Shown here piece after piece: positions 48,329 through 57,207 of a stretch of 64,000 bases of DNA. The stretch is taken from contig JBLXFD010000005.1 of the NCBI GenBank assembly GCA_048262455.1, positions 1 through 64,000 on the forward strand, given 5' to 3'. The notes under the pieces are model-generated. The model searched no databases, was not told where the DNA came from, and worked only from the letters and a program-made list of their open reading frames with translations. The translations under genes and the position numbers were made by a program. The number at the start of each line of letters is the position of its first letter. Position 1 is the stretch's first letter. The DNA comes from Psychromarinibacter sp048262455 (GTDB taxonomy: Bacteria; Pseudomonadota; Alphaproteobacteria; Rhodobacterales; Rhodobacteraceae).

Positions 48329-50542
48329 TCAGCGCTGCGGCACCCCCAGCAGGCGATCCAGCACATCCAGAATGATCCGGTCGGCGGCTTCCTCGATCCG
48401 CTCCCCGCCGCGTCCCTGCGGCGGCGGAGGCGGCGGCTGCACCGCGCGCTCCGGCTGCTCGGGAGCTGCCACCTGGCGCGGCGGCAGGGTTTCGGGGCCG
48501 GACATGGGCAGCGGACGCACCGGCAGGCCCTTGTGCACCCGGGTCATCACCTCGCTCCAGATCTCCGCAGGCAGGCCGCCGCCGGTGACGCCCTTCAGCG
48601 GCGTGTTGTCGTCGTAGCCCATCCATACCCCGGCCACGTAGTCGGCCGAGAAGCCAAGGAACCACGCATCCCGCGCGGCAGAGGTGGTGCCGGTCTTGCC
48701 CGCCACCGGGCGCCCGTCTGGCTGGCGCGCGCGCCCGCCGGTGCCGCGTTCCACCACCTGGTTCATCATGTAGATCAGCTGCCGCGCGGCATCTTCCGAG
48801 ATCACCCGCTCTTCCATCCCGCCGACCTGGTCCATCAGCGCGGTGTCGTCGCCCAGCAGCCGCAGTTCCACCAGCCCATAGGGGGTGACGGAGGAGCCGC
48901 CGTTCAGGATGCCGGCATAAGCGCCCGTCATCTCCAGCAAGGTCGATTCCGAGGTGCCCAGCGCCAGCGCGGGCCCCACGGCGAGATCGCTGGCGATGCC
49001 GAAGTCCTCTGCCACCTGCCGCACCTTGTCGCGGCCCACGGACTCGGAAATCCGCACCGTCGGCGTGTTCAGCGATTCCGCCAGCGCGGTGGTCAGCGTC
49101 ACCTCGCCCTTGAAGTCGCGGGTGTAGTTCTGCGGCGACCAGGGGCCGGAGCCGGGCACGTTGATGGTCAGCGGGGCGTCCAGCACCAGGTCGTCCAGCC
49201 GGTAGCCAAGTTCCAGCGCCGTGGCGAAGACGAAGGGCTTGAAGGCGCTGCCGGTCTGCCGCTTTGCCATGATCGCGCGGTTGAACTGACCCGCGATGCC
49301 CTTGAAACGCCGCCCGCCCACCATGGCGCGCACGGCGCCGTCGGCGCTCATCACCACCACCGCGGCCTGGGCGGCAGAGCCGTCCTTCAGCTTGGCGTCC
49401 AGCACCGCCTGCAGGCCCTCTTCGGCGGCGGTCTGGATGCGCTGGTCGAAGGTGGAGCGGATCACCACGTCCTCGGTGGTCTGGTTGGTCAGGAAGCCGG
49501 GGCCGCTGTCCATCACCCAGTCGGCGAAGTAACCGCCGGCCCGCGCCTCGGCCGCCGCGGAAAGCTCCGCGGGAGCGCCGGTGGCATGGGCGTATTCGGC
49601 ATCGGTCAGGTAGCCCTGGTCATGCATCAGCGACAGGACGATGCCCGCCCGCTCCTGCGCCCGCGAAAGGCTGGCGGTGGGGGCATAGCGTGACGGCGCG
49701 GTCAGCAGGCCGGCAAGCATCGCGGCCTCGGGGGCGTTCACCTCGGCGGCGGACTTGCCGAAGTAGCGCTGCGCCGCCGCCTCGAACCCGTGGGCACCGG
49801 CACCAAGGTAGGCGCGGTTGAGGTAGATCGTCAGGATGTCGTTCTTGGAATACTTGGCCTCCAGCGCGAAGGCGTAGGGCATTTCCTTGATCTTGCGCCA
49901 CAGCGACCCGCGGCGGCAGTCGTCCTCGTAGTCGCTTTCGCTGTCCCAGGTCTCGGGGTCATAGGGCACGCCGAGGCACAGCAGCTTGGCCACCTGCTGC
50001 GTCAGGGTACTGCCGCCGTGGCCTTCCAGCGGGCTGCGCCCCTCGCGCATGTTGATGCGGATCGCGCCGGCGATGCCCAGCGGGTCGACACCGAAGTGCT
50101 TGTAGAATCGCCGGTCCTCGGCCGCGATCACCGCGTCCTTCAGCACCGGCGCCACGATCTGCGCGTCGATCTGGCCGCCGAACTGCTCGCCCCGCCAGGC
50201 GAAAACCTCGCCCTCGCGGTCCAGCAGGGTGACGGAGCCGCGGTAACGGCCGTCCAGCAGTTCCGTCAGCGGCGGCAGCTGGCTGTAGAAGTAGTAGGTG
50301 GCCACCCCCAGCAGCAGCCCCACGGTCACCGCGCCGGCCATGAGCGTCTTGAACAGCAGGCGGAACAGCCAGCGGAAGGGGGCCAGCAGCCAGCCGATCG
50401 GCCCCCGCGGCTTGCGGGGACGCGCCGCGCGCTTGCGGCCGCCGGCCTTGCCGCGCGTTTTCGGGGCCGCGGCCTTGGGAGGTGCCGCTTTCGCCCGTCG
50501 ATCGGCCACCAGTGGCGGCCGCTTGCGTCCATGTCCGCTCAT
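48329..50542 (-). CDS. mrcA: Penicillin-binding protein 1A (bifunctional transglycosylase/transpeptidase)
   Basis: 737 residues. A basic cytoplasmic N-terminus precedes one membrane helix. The glycosyltransferase domain has EDRRFYKHFGVDPLG and GHGGSTLTQQVAKLL. The transpeptidase has the nucleophile motif TGSAFKPF (SxxK), SLNTPTV (SxN) and KTGTTSAARD (KTG). It polymerises and crosslinks peptidoglycan. Divergent from glnK. Confidence 0.95.
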   Translation of the reverse strand: MSGHGRKRPPLVADRRAKAAPPKAAAPKTRGKAGGRKRAARPRKPRGPIGWLLAPFRWLFRLLFKTLMAGAVTVGLLLGVATYYFYSQLPPLTELLDGRYRGSVTLLDREGEVFAWRGEQFGGQIDAQIVAPVLKDAVIAAEDRRFYKHFGVDPLGIAGAIRINMREGRSPLEGHGGSTLTQQVAKLLCLGVPYDPETWDSESDYEDDCRRGSLWRKIKEMPYAFALEAKYSKNDILTIYLNRAYLGAGAHGFEAAAQRYFGKSAAEVNAPEAAMLAGLLTAPSRYAPTASLSRAQERAGIVLSLMHDQGYLTDAEYAHATGAPAELSAAAEARAGGYFADWVMDSGPGFLTNQTTEDVVIRSTFDQRIQTAAEEGLQAVLDAKLKDGSAAQAAVVVMSADGAVRAMVGGRRFKGIAGQFNRAIMAKRQTGSAFKPFVFATALELGYRLDDLVLDAPLTINVPGSGPWSPQNYTRDFKGEVTLTTALAESLNTPTVRISESVGRDKVRQVAEDFGIASDLAVGPALALGTSESTLLEMTGAYAGILNGGSSVTPYGLVELRLLGDDTALMDQVGGMEERVISEDAARQLIYMMNQVVERGTGGRARQPDGRPVAGKTGTTSAARDAWFLGFSADYVAGVWMGYDDNTPLKGVTGGGLPAEIWSEVMTRVHKGLPVRPLPMSGPETLPPRQVAAPEQPERAVQPPPPPPQGRGGERIEEAADRIILDVLDRLLGVPQR

Positions 50543-50571
50543 GTATGGGTCAGCTACTCGATGTCATGTTG

Positions 50572-50688
50572 TTTTGCACAGGATAGCCGCGACAAGCGCC
50601 ATTGTGGAGACGCGATGACCGCCGACAGCGTCTTTTTGCCTTGCCTGATTTCCGGGCAGTTGCCCCCGCATGTGCAAAAATTGTGCAA
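50572..50688. repeat. TGTGCAA repeats between the PBP1a gene and glnK
   Basis: TGTGCAA occurs twice head-to-tail (50671-50677 and 50682-50688), 11 bp apart, about one helical turn. The inverse TTTTGCACA lies at 50572-50580. The central TGCA-N7-TGCA is a dyad reminiscent of, but shorter than, the enteric NtrC site. The 263-base region holds no gene and no clear sigma-54 box. Confidence 0.4.
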
Positions 50689-50805
50689 GTTTCCCGGATT
50701 CCACTGCCGCCACGCCCCCCCGCAACGTTGCCGCCCGGCCGCCCCCCGCGCTTGGTGAGCGCGAGGAAGCCGCAGGGCGACCTGCAAAACCGGAAGGGCG
50801 AAGAC

Positions 50806-51144
50806 GTGAAACTAATCATAGCAGCCATCAAGCCGTTCAAGCTGGAGGAAGTGCGCGAGGCGCTGACCGCCATCGGGGTGCGCGGGATGATGGTGACGGA
50901 AATCAAGGGCTTCGGCTCTCAGTCGGGCCATACCGAGATCTACCGCGGCGCCGAGTACGCGGTGAACTTCGTGCCCAAGGTGAAACTGGAGATCGCGGTG
51001 CCCGCGGGCATGGCGGACCAGGTGGTGCAGACGATCTCCACCGCCGCGCGCACCGGCAAGATCGGCGATGGCAAGATCCTGGTGCTGGACCTCGACGCGG
51101 CGGTGCGGGTGCGCACCGGCGAGACCAACGAAGACGCGCTGTAG
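50806..51144 (+). CDS. glnK: Nitrogen regulatory protein P-II (GlnK type)
   Basis: 112 residues, the normal PII length. The T-loop uridylylation site is Tyr51 in YRGAEYAVNFVPK. It binds ATP and 2-oxoglutarate and plugs AmtB when nitrogen is plentiful. Start GTG 50806 follows GGAAGGGCGAAGAC. It lies 34 bases before amtB, a conserved pairing. Confidence 0.96.
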   Translation: MKLIIAAIKPFKLEEVREALTAIGVRGMMVTEIKGFGSQSGHTEIYRGAEYAVNFVPKVKLEIAVPAGMADQVVQTISTAARTGKIGDGKILVLDLDAAVRVRTGETNEDAL

Positions 51145-51178
51145 GCGCGGTGCAGTGGACAATGAAGGACGACAGACG

Positions 51179-52504
51179 ATGACAATTTCCCGATATCTCC
51201 CGCTCGCCGCCGCGGTGACGCTACTGCCGGCGATGGGACTGGCGCAGGAGGCCGAGCCGGCCGCCGAGACCGCCGCCGCCCCCGACCTTTCCTTCGTGCT
51301 GAACACCCTGCTGTTCCTGATCGGCGGTTTCCTGGTGTTCTGGATGGCCGCGGGCTTTGCCATGCTCGAGGCCGGGCTGGTGCGCGGCAAGAACGTCGCG
51401 ATGCAGCTGATCAAGAACGTGGCGCTGTTCTCCATCGCCTCGGTGATGTTCTGGCTGGTGGGCTATTCCATCATGTACCCCGGCGACGACGGCTGGCTGA
51501 TCCCCAACGTGATCGGCAACCTGTTCTCGCCCTACGCCGTCAACGGCGCGCCGGATCTGGCCACCGGCTATTCCGTCGCCTCCGACTTCTTCTTCCAGCT
51601 GATGTTCTGCGCCACCACCGCCTCGATCGTCTCGGGCACCCTGGCAGAGCGGATCAAGCTGTGGCCCTTCCTGATCTTCGTGGTCGTGCTCACGGGCTTC
51701 CTCTACCCGATCGAGGCGTCCTGGCAGTGGGGCGGCGGCTGGCTGGCCAACATGGGCTTCTCCGACTTCGCCGGCTCGACGCTGGTGCATGCCGCGGGCG
51801 GCTGGGCCGCGCTGGCGGGCGCGCTGATCCTGGGGCCGCGGATCGGCAAGTACACCCGCGAGGGGCGCACCGTGCCGATGCCGGGTTCGAACCTCGCACT
51901 GGCGACGCTGGGCACGTTCATCCTGTGGCTGGGGTGGTTCGGCTTCAACGGCGGGTCCGAGCTGGCGCTGGGCGCCGAGGGCAGCGCCAACAACGTCTCG
52001 ATCATCTTCGCCAACACCAACATGGCCGCCGCCGCGGGCGCCATCGCCGCGCTGATCCTCAGCCAGGTGATGTACAAGAAGCCGGACCTGACCATGGTGC
52101 TGAACGGCGCGCTGGCGGGGCTGGTGTCGATCACCGCCGGGCCGCTTGACCCGACGCTGTTCGGCGCGCTCTGGATCGGCGCCCTGGGCGGCGTGATCGT
52201 GGTCTTCGCGGTGCCGATGCTGGACAAGATGAAGATCGACGACGTGGTCGGCGCCATCCCGGTGCACCTGCTGGCCGGCATCTGGGGCACCCTCGCCGTG
52301 CCGTTCTACACCGAGAGCGCCAGCTTCTTCACTCAGCTGGTAGGCATCGTCGCCATCGGGATCTTCGTCTTCGTCGCCTCGGCCGTGGTCTGGTTCATCC
52401 TGAAGGCCACCACCGGCATCCGCGTCAGCGAAGAGGCAGAAGTCAACGGTCTCGACATGGCCGAGCTGGGGATGGAGGCCTACCCCGAGTTCTCGAAGGG
52501 CTGA
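51179..52504 (+). CDS. amtB: Ammonium transporter AmtB
   Basis: 441 residues. The signal peptide ends near GLAQE, followed by eleven membrane segments. Family landmarks are FWMAAGFAMLEAGLVRGKN, LVHAAGGWAALAGALILGPR and FNGGSELALGAEG. It conducts ammonium and is gated by the neighbouring GlnK. Confidence 0.97.
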   Translation: MTISRYLPLAAAVTLLPAMGLAQEAEPAAETAAAPDLSFVLNTLLFLIGGFLVFWMAAGFAMLEAGLVRGKNVAMQLIKNVALFSIASVMFWLVGYSIMYPGDDGWLIPNVIGNLFSPYAVNGAPDLATGYSVASDFFFQLMFCATTASIVSGTLAERIKLWPFLIFVVVLTGFLYPIEASWQWGGGWLANMGFSDFAGSTLVHAAGGWAALAGALILGPRIGKYTREGRTVPMPGSNLALATLGTFILWLGWFGFNGGSELALGAEGSANNVSIIFANTNMAAAAGAIAALILSQVMYKKPDLTMVLNGALAGLVSITAGPLDPTLFGALWIGALGGVIVVFAVPMLDKMKIDDVVGAIPVHLLAGIWGTLAVPFYTESASFFTQLVGIVAIGIFVFVASAVVWFILKATTGIRVSEEAEVNGLDMAELGMEAYPEFSKG

Positions 52505-52533
52505 CGCTCCTCCCTTTGTCAGCCTTCCAACCT

Positions 52534-52560
52534 GCCCGGGCGTTCGCGCCCGGGCTTTTT
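52534..52560 (+). terminator. Rho-independent terminator of glnK-amtB
   Basis: GCCCGGGCG (52534-52542) pairs with CGCCCGGGC (52547-52555) across a stable TTCG tetraloop, then five T. Confidence 0.92.
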
Positions 52561-52621
52561 CGTGCGGAGACGGGCCGCCGCTGGCCCGGCGGCTTTGCCG
52601 CTGTTCGGGTCGGGCGCATAA

Positions 52622-52649
52622 GAAAACGCCCCGGCGTTTAACCGGGGCG
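52622..52649 (-). terminator. Terminator of the aromatic aminotransferase gene
   Basis: CGCCCCGG (52627-52634) pairs with CCGGGGCG (52642-52649); the minus strand continues into TTTTCT. Confidence 0.8.
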
Positions 52650-52672
52650 CTTTCAGATAACTGGTGGAGTCC

Positions 52673-53857
52673 TCAGACCCCGGCGTCGACGATCGCCTTG
52701 GCGAGGATCGGCACGCTCTGCGCGTTCAGCCCGGCGATGTTCAGGCGGCTGTCGCCCACCATGTAGATCCCGTGCTGTTCGCGCATCGCCTGCACCTGCT
52801 CGGGCGTGGCGCCGATGCGGCTGAACATGCCGCGGTGCTGGGCGATGAAGCCGAAGCGGTCGGACCCGGACAGCTGCCGCAGCTCGCCCGCCAGCTGCTC
52901 GCGCAGCGCCAGCATGCCGGTGCGCATCTCCTCCAGCTCGGCCGCCCAGTCGGCGCGCAGAGCCTCGTCGTTCAGGATGATCGACACCAGCCGCGCACCG
53001 TGGTCCGGCGGGAAGGAGAAGTTCTGCCGGTTCAGGTGGTTCAGCGTGCCCTGCACGGTCTTGCGCGCGGCGGGATCGGGCTGGATCGCCATCAGCACGC
53101 CGGTCCGCTCGCGGTAGATGCCGAAGTTCTTCGAGCAGCTTGCCGCCACCAGCACCTCGGGGCAGTTCGCAGCGATGTGCCGGGCACCGGCGGCGTCCGC
53201 CTCCAGCCCGTCGCCAAAGCCCTGGTAGGCGATGTCGATCAGCGGGATCGCCCGCTTCTCGTTCAGCAGCTTGGCCATCGCCTTCCACTCCGGCAGCGTC
53301 AGGTTGGCGCCGGTGGGGTTGTGGCAGCAGCCGTGCATCAGGACGATGTCGCCCGGCTGCACCTGCTGCAGGTCGGCGTGCATGCCCTCGAAGTCGACGG
53401 CGCGGGTCTCGTTGTCGAAGTAGCGGTACTCCACCATCTTCATGCCGAGGTGCTTCAGGATCGTCACGTGGTTGGGCCAGGTGGGCGAGGAAACGTAGAC
53501 GGTGGCGCCGGGCGCCGACATCTTCACCAGCTCGAAGGCCTGGCGCAGCGCGCCGGTGCCGCCGGGGGTCGCGGCGGCGGCGACACGGTCGTTCGGAACG
53601 GCATCGCCCAGCACCAGGTCGCGCATGGCATTGGTGAAGGCGGGATCGCCGGCAAGCCCGGTGTAGGACTTGGTGGTCTCGGTGTCCCACAGCCGCTGCT
53701 CGGCCGCCTTGACGGCGCGCATGATGGGGGTGACGCCCTCGGCGTTCTTGTAGACGCCGACGCCCAGGTCGACCTTCGCCTCGCGCGGGTCGGCCTTGTA
53801 CATCTCCATCAGCATCAGGATCTTGTCTTCGGGCTGCGGTTTCAGGTCGGTCAGCAT
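52673..53857 (-). CDS. Aspartate/aromatic amino-acid aminotransferase (class I)
   Basis: 394 residues of the AspC/TyrB fold. The PLP lysine is Lys243 in ASCSKNFGIYRERTG; VDLGVGVYKNAEG and HGCCHNPTGANLT are typical. It moves amino groups between aspartate or aromatic amino acids and 2-oxoglutarate. The frame extends through the sulfurtransferase region, but ATG 53857 gives the correct N-terminus. Two bases from the sulfurtransferase stop, so the two share a transcript. Confidence 0.95.
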   Translation of the reverse strand: MLTDLKPQPEDKILMLMEMYKADPREAKVDLGVGVYKNAEGVTPIMRAVKAAEQRLWDTETTKSYTGLAGDPAFTNAMRDLVLGDAVPNDRVAAAATPGGTGALRQAFELVKMSAPGATVYVSSPTWPNHVTILKHLGMKMVEYRYFDNETRAVDFEGMHADLQQVQPGDIVLMHGCCHNPTGANLTLPEWKAMAKLLNEKRAIPLIDIAYQGFGDGLEADAAGARHIAANCPEVLVAASCSKNFGIYRERTGVLMAIQPDPAARKTVQGTLNHLNRQNFSFPPDHGARLVSIILNDEALRADWAAELEEMRTGMLALREQLAGELRQLSGSDRFGFIAQHRGMFSRIGATPEQVQAMREQHGIYMVGDSRLNIAGLNAQSVPILAKAIVDAGV

Positions 53858-53859
53858 TT

Positions 53860-54717
53860 TCAGTTCTCTCCGGTCGCGACCTTCAGGTCGCCATACATGC
53901 CCCATTCGGCCCAGGAGCCGTCGTAGACCGCGTGGCGGTCGTGGCCGATACGCTCCAGCGCCAGGTCGATGATCGCCGCGGTCACGCCGGAGCCGCAGGT
54001 GGCGATCACCGGCTTGTCCAGGTCGACCCCGCCGTCCTTCAGGACCGCGCGCAGGGCGTCCGGGTCCTTCATGGTGCCGTCTTCGTTCAGCAGCCTGCGG
54101 TAGTGCAGGTTCCTTGATCCCGGGATGTGCCCGGCGCGCAGGCCGGGCCGCGGCTCGGGCTCGTCGCCACGAAAGCGGGCGGGCGCGCGGGCGTCCAGGA
54201 TCTCGTGGTCGCGCAACTTGGCGGCGGCGGCCACCTGGGTCACGTCGCGGACCAGGTGGGGCTGCAGGCTGGCGGTGATGTGCCGGTCGCGCAGCACCGG
54301 GGGCGTGTCCTCCAGCGGACGGCCCTCGGCCTTCCACATGGGCAGGCCGCCGTCCAGCACCGCGACATCGGTCTTGCCCATAAGCCGGAACAGCCACCAG
54401 ACCCGCGCGGCCGAGAACAGCCCGGCGCCGTCGTAGGCCACCACCTGGTGCCCGTCGCCGATGCCAAGGGCGCGCATCCGGCTCACGAATTTCTCCGGCG
54501 GCGGGGCCATGTGGGGCAGGGAGGACCGCGCGTCGGTGACATCGTCGAGGTCGAAGAAGCGCGCGCCGGGAATGTGCCCGGCCTCGTATTCCGCGCGGGC
54601 GTCGCGCTTCATGTCGGGCAGGTACCACGAGGCGTCGATGATCCGCAGGTCGGGGTCGGACAGGTGGCTGGCCAGCCAGTCCGTCGTCACCAGGGTCTTC
54701 GCATCGTCGCGCGGCAT
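53860..54717 (-). CDS. sseA: Sulfurtransferase (3-mercaptopyruvate/thiosulfate type)
   Basis: 285 residues, two rhodanese domains. The catalytic Cys241 is in ATCGSGVTA; the CGSGVTA loop is the mercaptopyruvate sulfurtransferase form. The first domain, with ARFFDLDDV, is inactive. It transfers sulfur from 3-mercaptopyruvate to thiol acceptors. Pairing with an aminotransferase that can make mercaptopyruvate from cysteine fits a cysteine-degrading route. Confidence 0.9.
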   Translation of the reverse strand: MPRDDAKTLVTTDWLASHLSDPDLRIIDASWYLPDMKRDARAEYEAGHIPGARFFDLDDVTDARSSLPHMAPPPEKFVSRMRALGIGDGHQVVAYDGAGLFSAARVWWLFRLMGKTDVAVLDGGLPMWKAEGRPLEDTPPVLRDRHITASLQPHLVRDVTQVAAAAKLRDHEILDARAPARFRGDEPEPRPGLRAGHIPGSRNLHYRRLLNEDGTMKDPDALRAVLKDGGVDLDKPVIATCGSGVTAAIIDLALERIGHDRHAVYDGSWAEWGMYGDLKVATGEN

Positions 54718-54805
54718 CGCCGTCTCCTTCAGAGCGCGGGGACTGCCTAGCGAGGCCGGGCGGCAGTGGCAAGGGCGCGTGCGGCCGTCGCGGAAAGGGC
54801 CTTGG

Positions 54806-55282
54806 TCAGCCGTGCTCGCGCAGCAGCCGCTGCTTGGCGCGGTCCCAGTCGCGCTTGGCCTCGGTGGCGCGCTTGTCGGCCACCTTCTTGCCCTTGGCGA
54901 TGCCGATCTTCAGCTTGGCAATGCCGCGATGGTTGAAGTACAGCACCAGCGGCACCAGGGTCATCCCCTTGCGCTGGGTATCGTTCCACAGCCGGGACAT
55001 TTCCTTCTTGGAAACCAGCAGCTTGCGCCGCCGCCGTTCCTCGTGCCCGAAGGTCTTGGCCTGGGCGTAGGGGGCGATGTAGGCGTTCACCAGCCACAGC
55101 TCTCCCTCGTCCACGGTGGCGTAGCTCTCGGCCACGTTGGCCGCGCCCTGGCGCAGCGACTTCACCTCGGACCCTTCCAGGATGATCCCGCATTCCAGGT
55201 CGTCCTCGATCGCATAGTCGTAGCGCGCGCGCCGGTTCTCGGCGACGACCTTGTAGTTGGGGTTTTCCTTGGGCTTGGCCAT
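54806..55282 (-). CDS. smpB: SsrA-binding protein SmpB
   Basis: 158 residues. SmpB carries tmRNA to stalled ribosomes. NRRARYDYAIEDDLECGIIL, GSEVKSLRQG and the basic tail KKVADKRATEAKRDWDR are typical. It is 39 bases downstream of the catabolic cassette on the same strand. The tmRNA gene is not in the window. Confidence 0.97.
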   Translation of the reverse strand: MAKPKENPNYKVVAENRRARYDYAIEDDLECGIILEGSEVKSLRQGAANVAESYATVDEGELWLVNAYIAPYAQAKTFGHEERRRRKLLVSKKEMSRLWNDTQRKGMTLVPLVLYFNHRGIAKLKIGIAKGKKVADKRATEAKRDWDRAKQRLLREHG

Positions 55283-55321
55283 GACCGGGGGAGATAGGCA
55301 CTTGCAGGCGCCAAGTCCAGC

Positions 55322-56062
55322 CTATGCGCCGCCGCGCAGCAGCCTGCCGGGGGCGCCGGGGGCCGGGGCGTGGCCGGCAAGCCGCGACAGGTGCCAGGCC
55401 AGCACACTGTTGCTGGACAGCACGGGCAGACCCAGCCGCGCCTCCAGCAAGTCGATCACCGGCAGGGCGCGCAGGTTGGTGCAGGACAGGAACAGCCCGT
55501 CGATCCCGCCGCGCGCCGCCAGCGTCTCGGCCGCGGCGATGATCGAGGGGGCGTCGATCCGCACCACCCGCGCTTCCTCGGCCACCTCGAAACTGCCGAA
55601 GACCGGCGTGGCGATGCCCGCCCCGTCAAGCACGTGGCGCAGGCGGTCCGAGACCACGGCGGTATAGGGCGACAGCAGCGCAAGCCGGCGCAGCCCGAGG
55701 TGACGGCAGGCGGCGATCAACGCGGTGACGGGGTCGGTGACGGCGGGGGCCTCGGCGGCGCGCTGCAGCAGCTCGGCCACGCGGGCGGGCCCGATCTGTG
55801 CGGCGCCGGAGGTGCAGGCATAGGCCAGCGCGGCAAAGCGGGCGCCGCGGGGCAGCAGCGCGGTGGCGGCGGTCAGGTGCGCCTCCATCGCCGCGAGGGT
55901 ATCCGGCGTGACCTCCTCGCCGGAGGGAACGCGGGTGACAAGGTACTCCAGCCCCGGCGCGATCAGCCTGCGCAGGTCCTGCTCCAGCGTCTCGTCGGCC
56001 TGCAGCACCACCAACCCCACCCGCACCGGCGGCGGCGCAAGGCCGTGGGGCAGGGCGCTCAT
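55322..56062 (-). CDS. Maleate isomerase/Asp-Glu racemase superfamily protein (EutA-like)
   Basis: 246 residues. Two conserved catalytic cysteines are present, Cys83 (AYACTSGAAQIG) and Cys194 (LFLSCTNLRALP), as in maleate cis-trans isomerases, arylmalonate decarboxylases and the ectoine-utilisation protein EutA. DPVTALIAACRHLGLRRLALLSPY is also typical. Closest role cannot be decided from sequence. It is the last gene of a three-gene unit and overlaps the M24 enzyme by ATGA. Confidence 0.85.
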   Translation of the reverse strand: MSALPHGLAPPPVRVGLVVLQADETLEQDLRRLIAPGLEYLVTRVPSGEEVTPDTLAAMEAHLTAATALLPRGARFAALAYACTSGAAQIGPARVAELLQRAAEAPAVTDPVTALIAACRHLGLRRLALLSPYTAVVSDRLRHVLDGAGIATPVFGSFEVAEEARVVRIDAPSIIAAAETLAARGGIDGLFLSCTNLRALPVIDLLEARLGLPVLSSNSVLAWHLSRLAGHAPAPGAPGRLLRGGA

Positions 56063-57207
56063 ACCTGCACCAGCGCCGGGCCTGCGGGGGTGGAGAGGTA
56101 CCCCGCCCCGTCCTCGCGCAGCACGATGTTCTCCTCGTGCACCATGATCCGGTCCGGCGCCAGCTGCACCACGGGCTCCAGCGTCAGCACCATGCCGGCG
56201 GCCAGCGCCGTGTGGTCGGCGGGGTGCAGGCTGGGCGGCTCGGTCAACTGCATCCCCAGCCCGTGCCCCAGCCGCCCGGTCCCGCCCCGCCCGCCGGTCA
56301 GCACCCGGTCCATCGCGTGGAACAGGTCGGCGGCGGTGGCGCCGGGGCGGGCGGCGTCAAGCCCGGCGGCGGTGGCCTCGATCAGCCGGGCGTGGGCCGC
56401 GGCGATCTCTGGCGCGGGCGGGCCGACGCTGAAGTTGCGGTCGAAGTCGCAGAAGTAGCCGTCCCGGATCACGCCGGTGTCCAGCATCAGCACGTCGCCC
56501 GCGGCCAAGGGCGCCGCGGTGGCGGGCGAGATCACGTCGCCGTATCCCCCCGGCCCAGCACCGCCGGCGAGGTATGGCACCCAGTCCGCCCCCTCCTGCA
56601 GGCAGAGCACCTGGAAATCGCGGAACACCTGCGCCAGCGGCACGCCCGCGCCGGCGATCTCCGGCACGCGGGCAAAGGCGCGGTCGGCCACGGCGCAGGC
56701 GGCGCGGATGCGCTCGATCTCTGCCCCGGACTTCACCATCCGCAGATCGCGCGTCAGTCCGCCGTCACCGGCAAAGCGCCGCCCCGGCAGCAGCCCCTGC
56801 AGCGCCTGCCAGTGATCCAGCGGCATCCGCAGGTGGGTGCCGGGGTGGCTTGGCGTGGCGATGACCTCTCCCTCCGGGACCAGCCCCGCCAGGGTCTCGG
56901 CCAGCAGCGAGATTCCGTCGTCCCCGTAATCCGGCGAGGGCCAGCAGCGGATGTCCTGCACCCAGCTCTGCCGCATCAGGTGCGCGCCGATCTCGGGGAT
57001 CACCGCCACGGGCGCGCCGGATGCGGGGAGCACCAGGTACCAGGGGCGCGTGGGGCTTTCCCAGAATCGAGTAAGGAAACCAGTGAAATAACGGATGTCG
57101 GCGTCGGTGGTCAGCAGCAGCGCCGCCAGTCCCGCGCGTTCCATCCGCCGCTGCGCCCGCCCCAGGCGCGCCTGCATCTCGGCGCGGGGGAAGGCGGCGG
57201 GGATCAC
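56059..57207 (-). CDS. M24 family metallohydrolase (Xaa-Pro peptidase/ectoine-hydrolase-like)
   Basis: 382 residues, creatinase/aminopeptidase P fold. The N-terminal domain begins RYFTGFLTRFWESPTRPWYL. The metal ligands are complete: Asp243, Asp254 (MLDTGVIRDGYFCDFDR), His315 (LGHGLGMQL), Glu344 (LTLEPVVQ) and Glu358 (MVHEENIVL). Relatives include ectoine hydrolase DoeA/EutD, which opens the ectoine ring. The two flanking genes make an amidohydrolase role more likely than general peptide trimming. Confidence 0.88.
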   Translation of the reverse strand: MIPAAFPRAEMQARLGRAQRRMERAGLAALLLTTDADIRYFTGFLTRFWESPTRPWYLVLPASGAPVAVIPEIGAHLMRQSWVQDIRCWPSPDYGDDGISLLAETLAGLVPEGEVIATPSHPGTHLRMPLDHWQALQGLLPGRRFAGDGGLTRDLRMVKSGAEIERIRAACAVADRAFARVPEIAGAGVPLAQVFRDFQVLCLQEGADWVPYLAGGAGPGGYGDVISPATAAPLAAGDVLMLDTGVIRDGYFCDFDRNFSVGPPAPEIAAAHARLIEATAAGLDAARPGATAADLFHAMDRVLTGGRGGTGRLGHGLGMQLTEPPSLHPADHTALAAGMVLTLEPVVQLAPDRIMVHEENIVLREDGAGYLSTPAGPALVQV

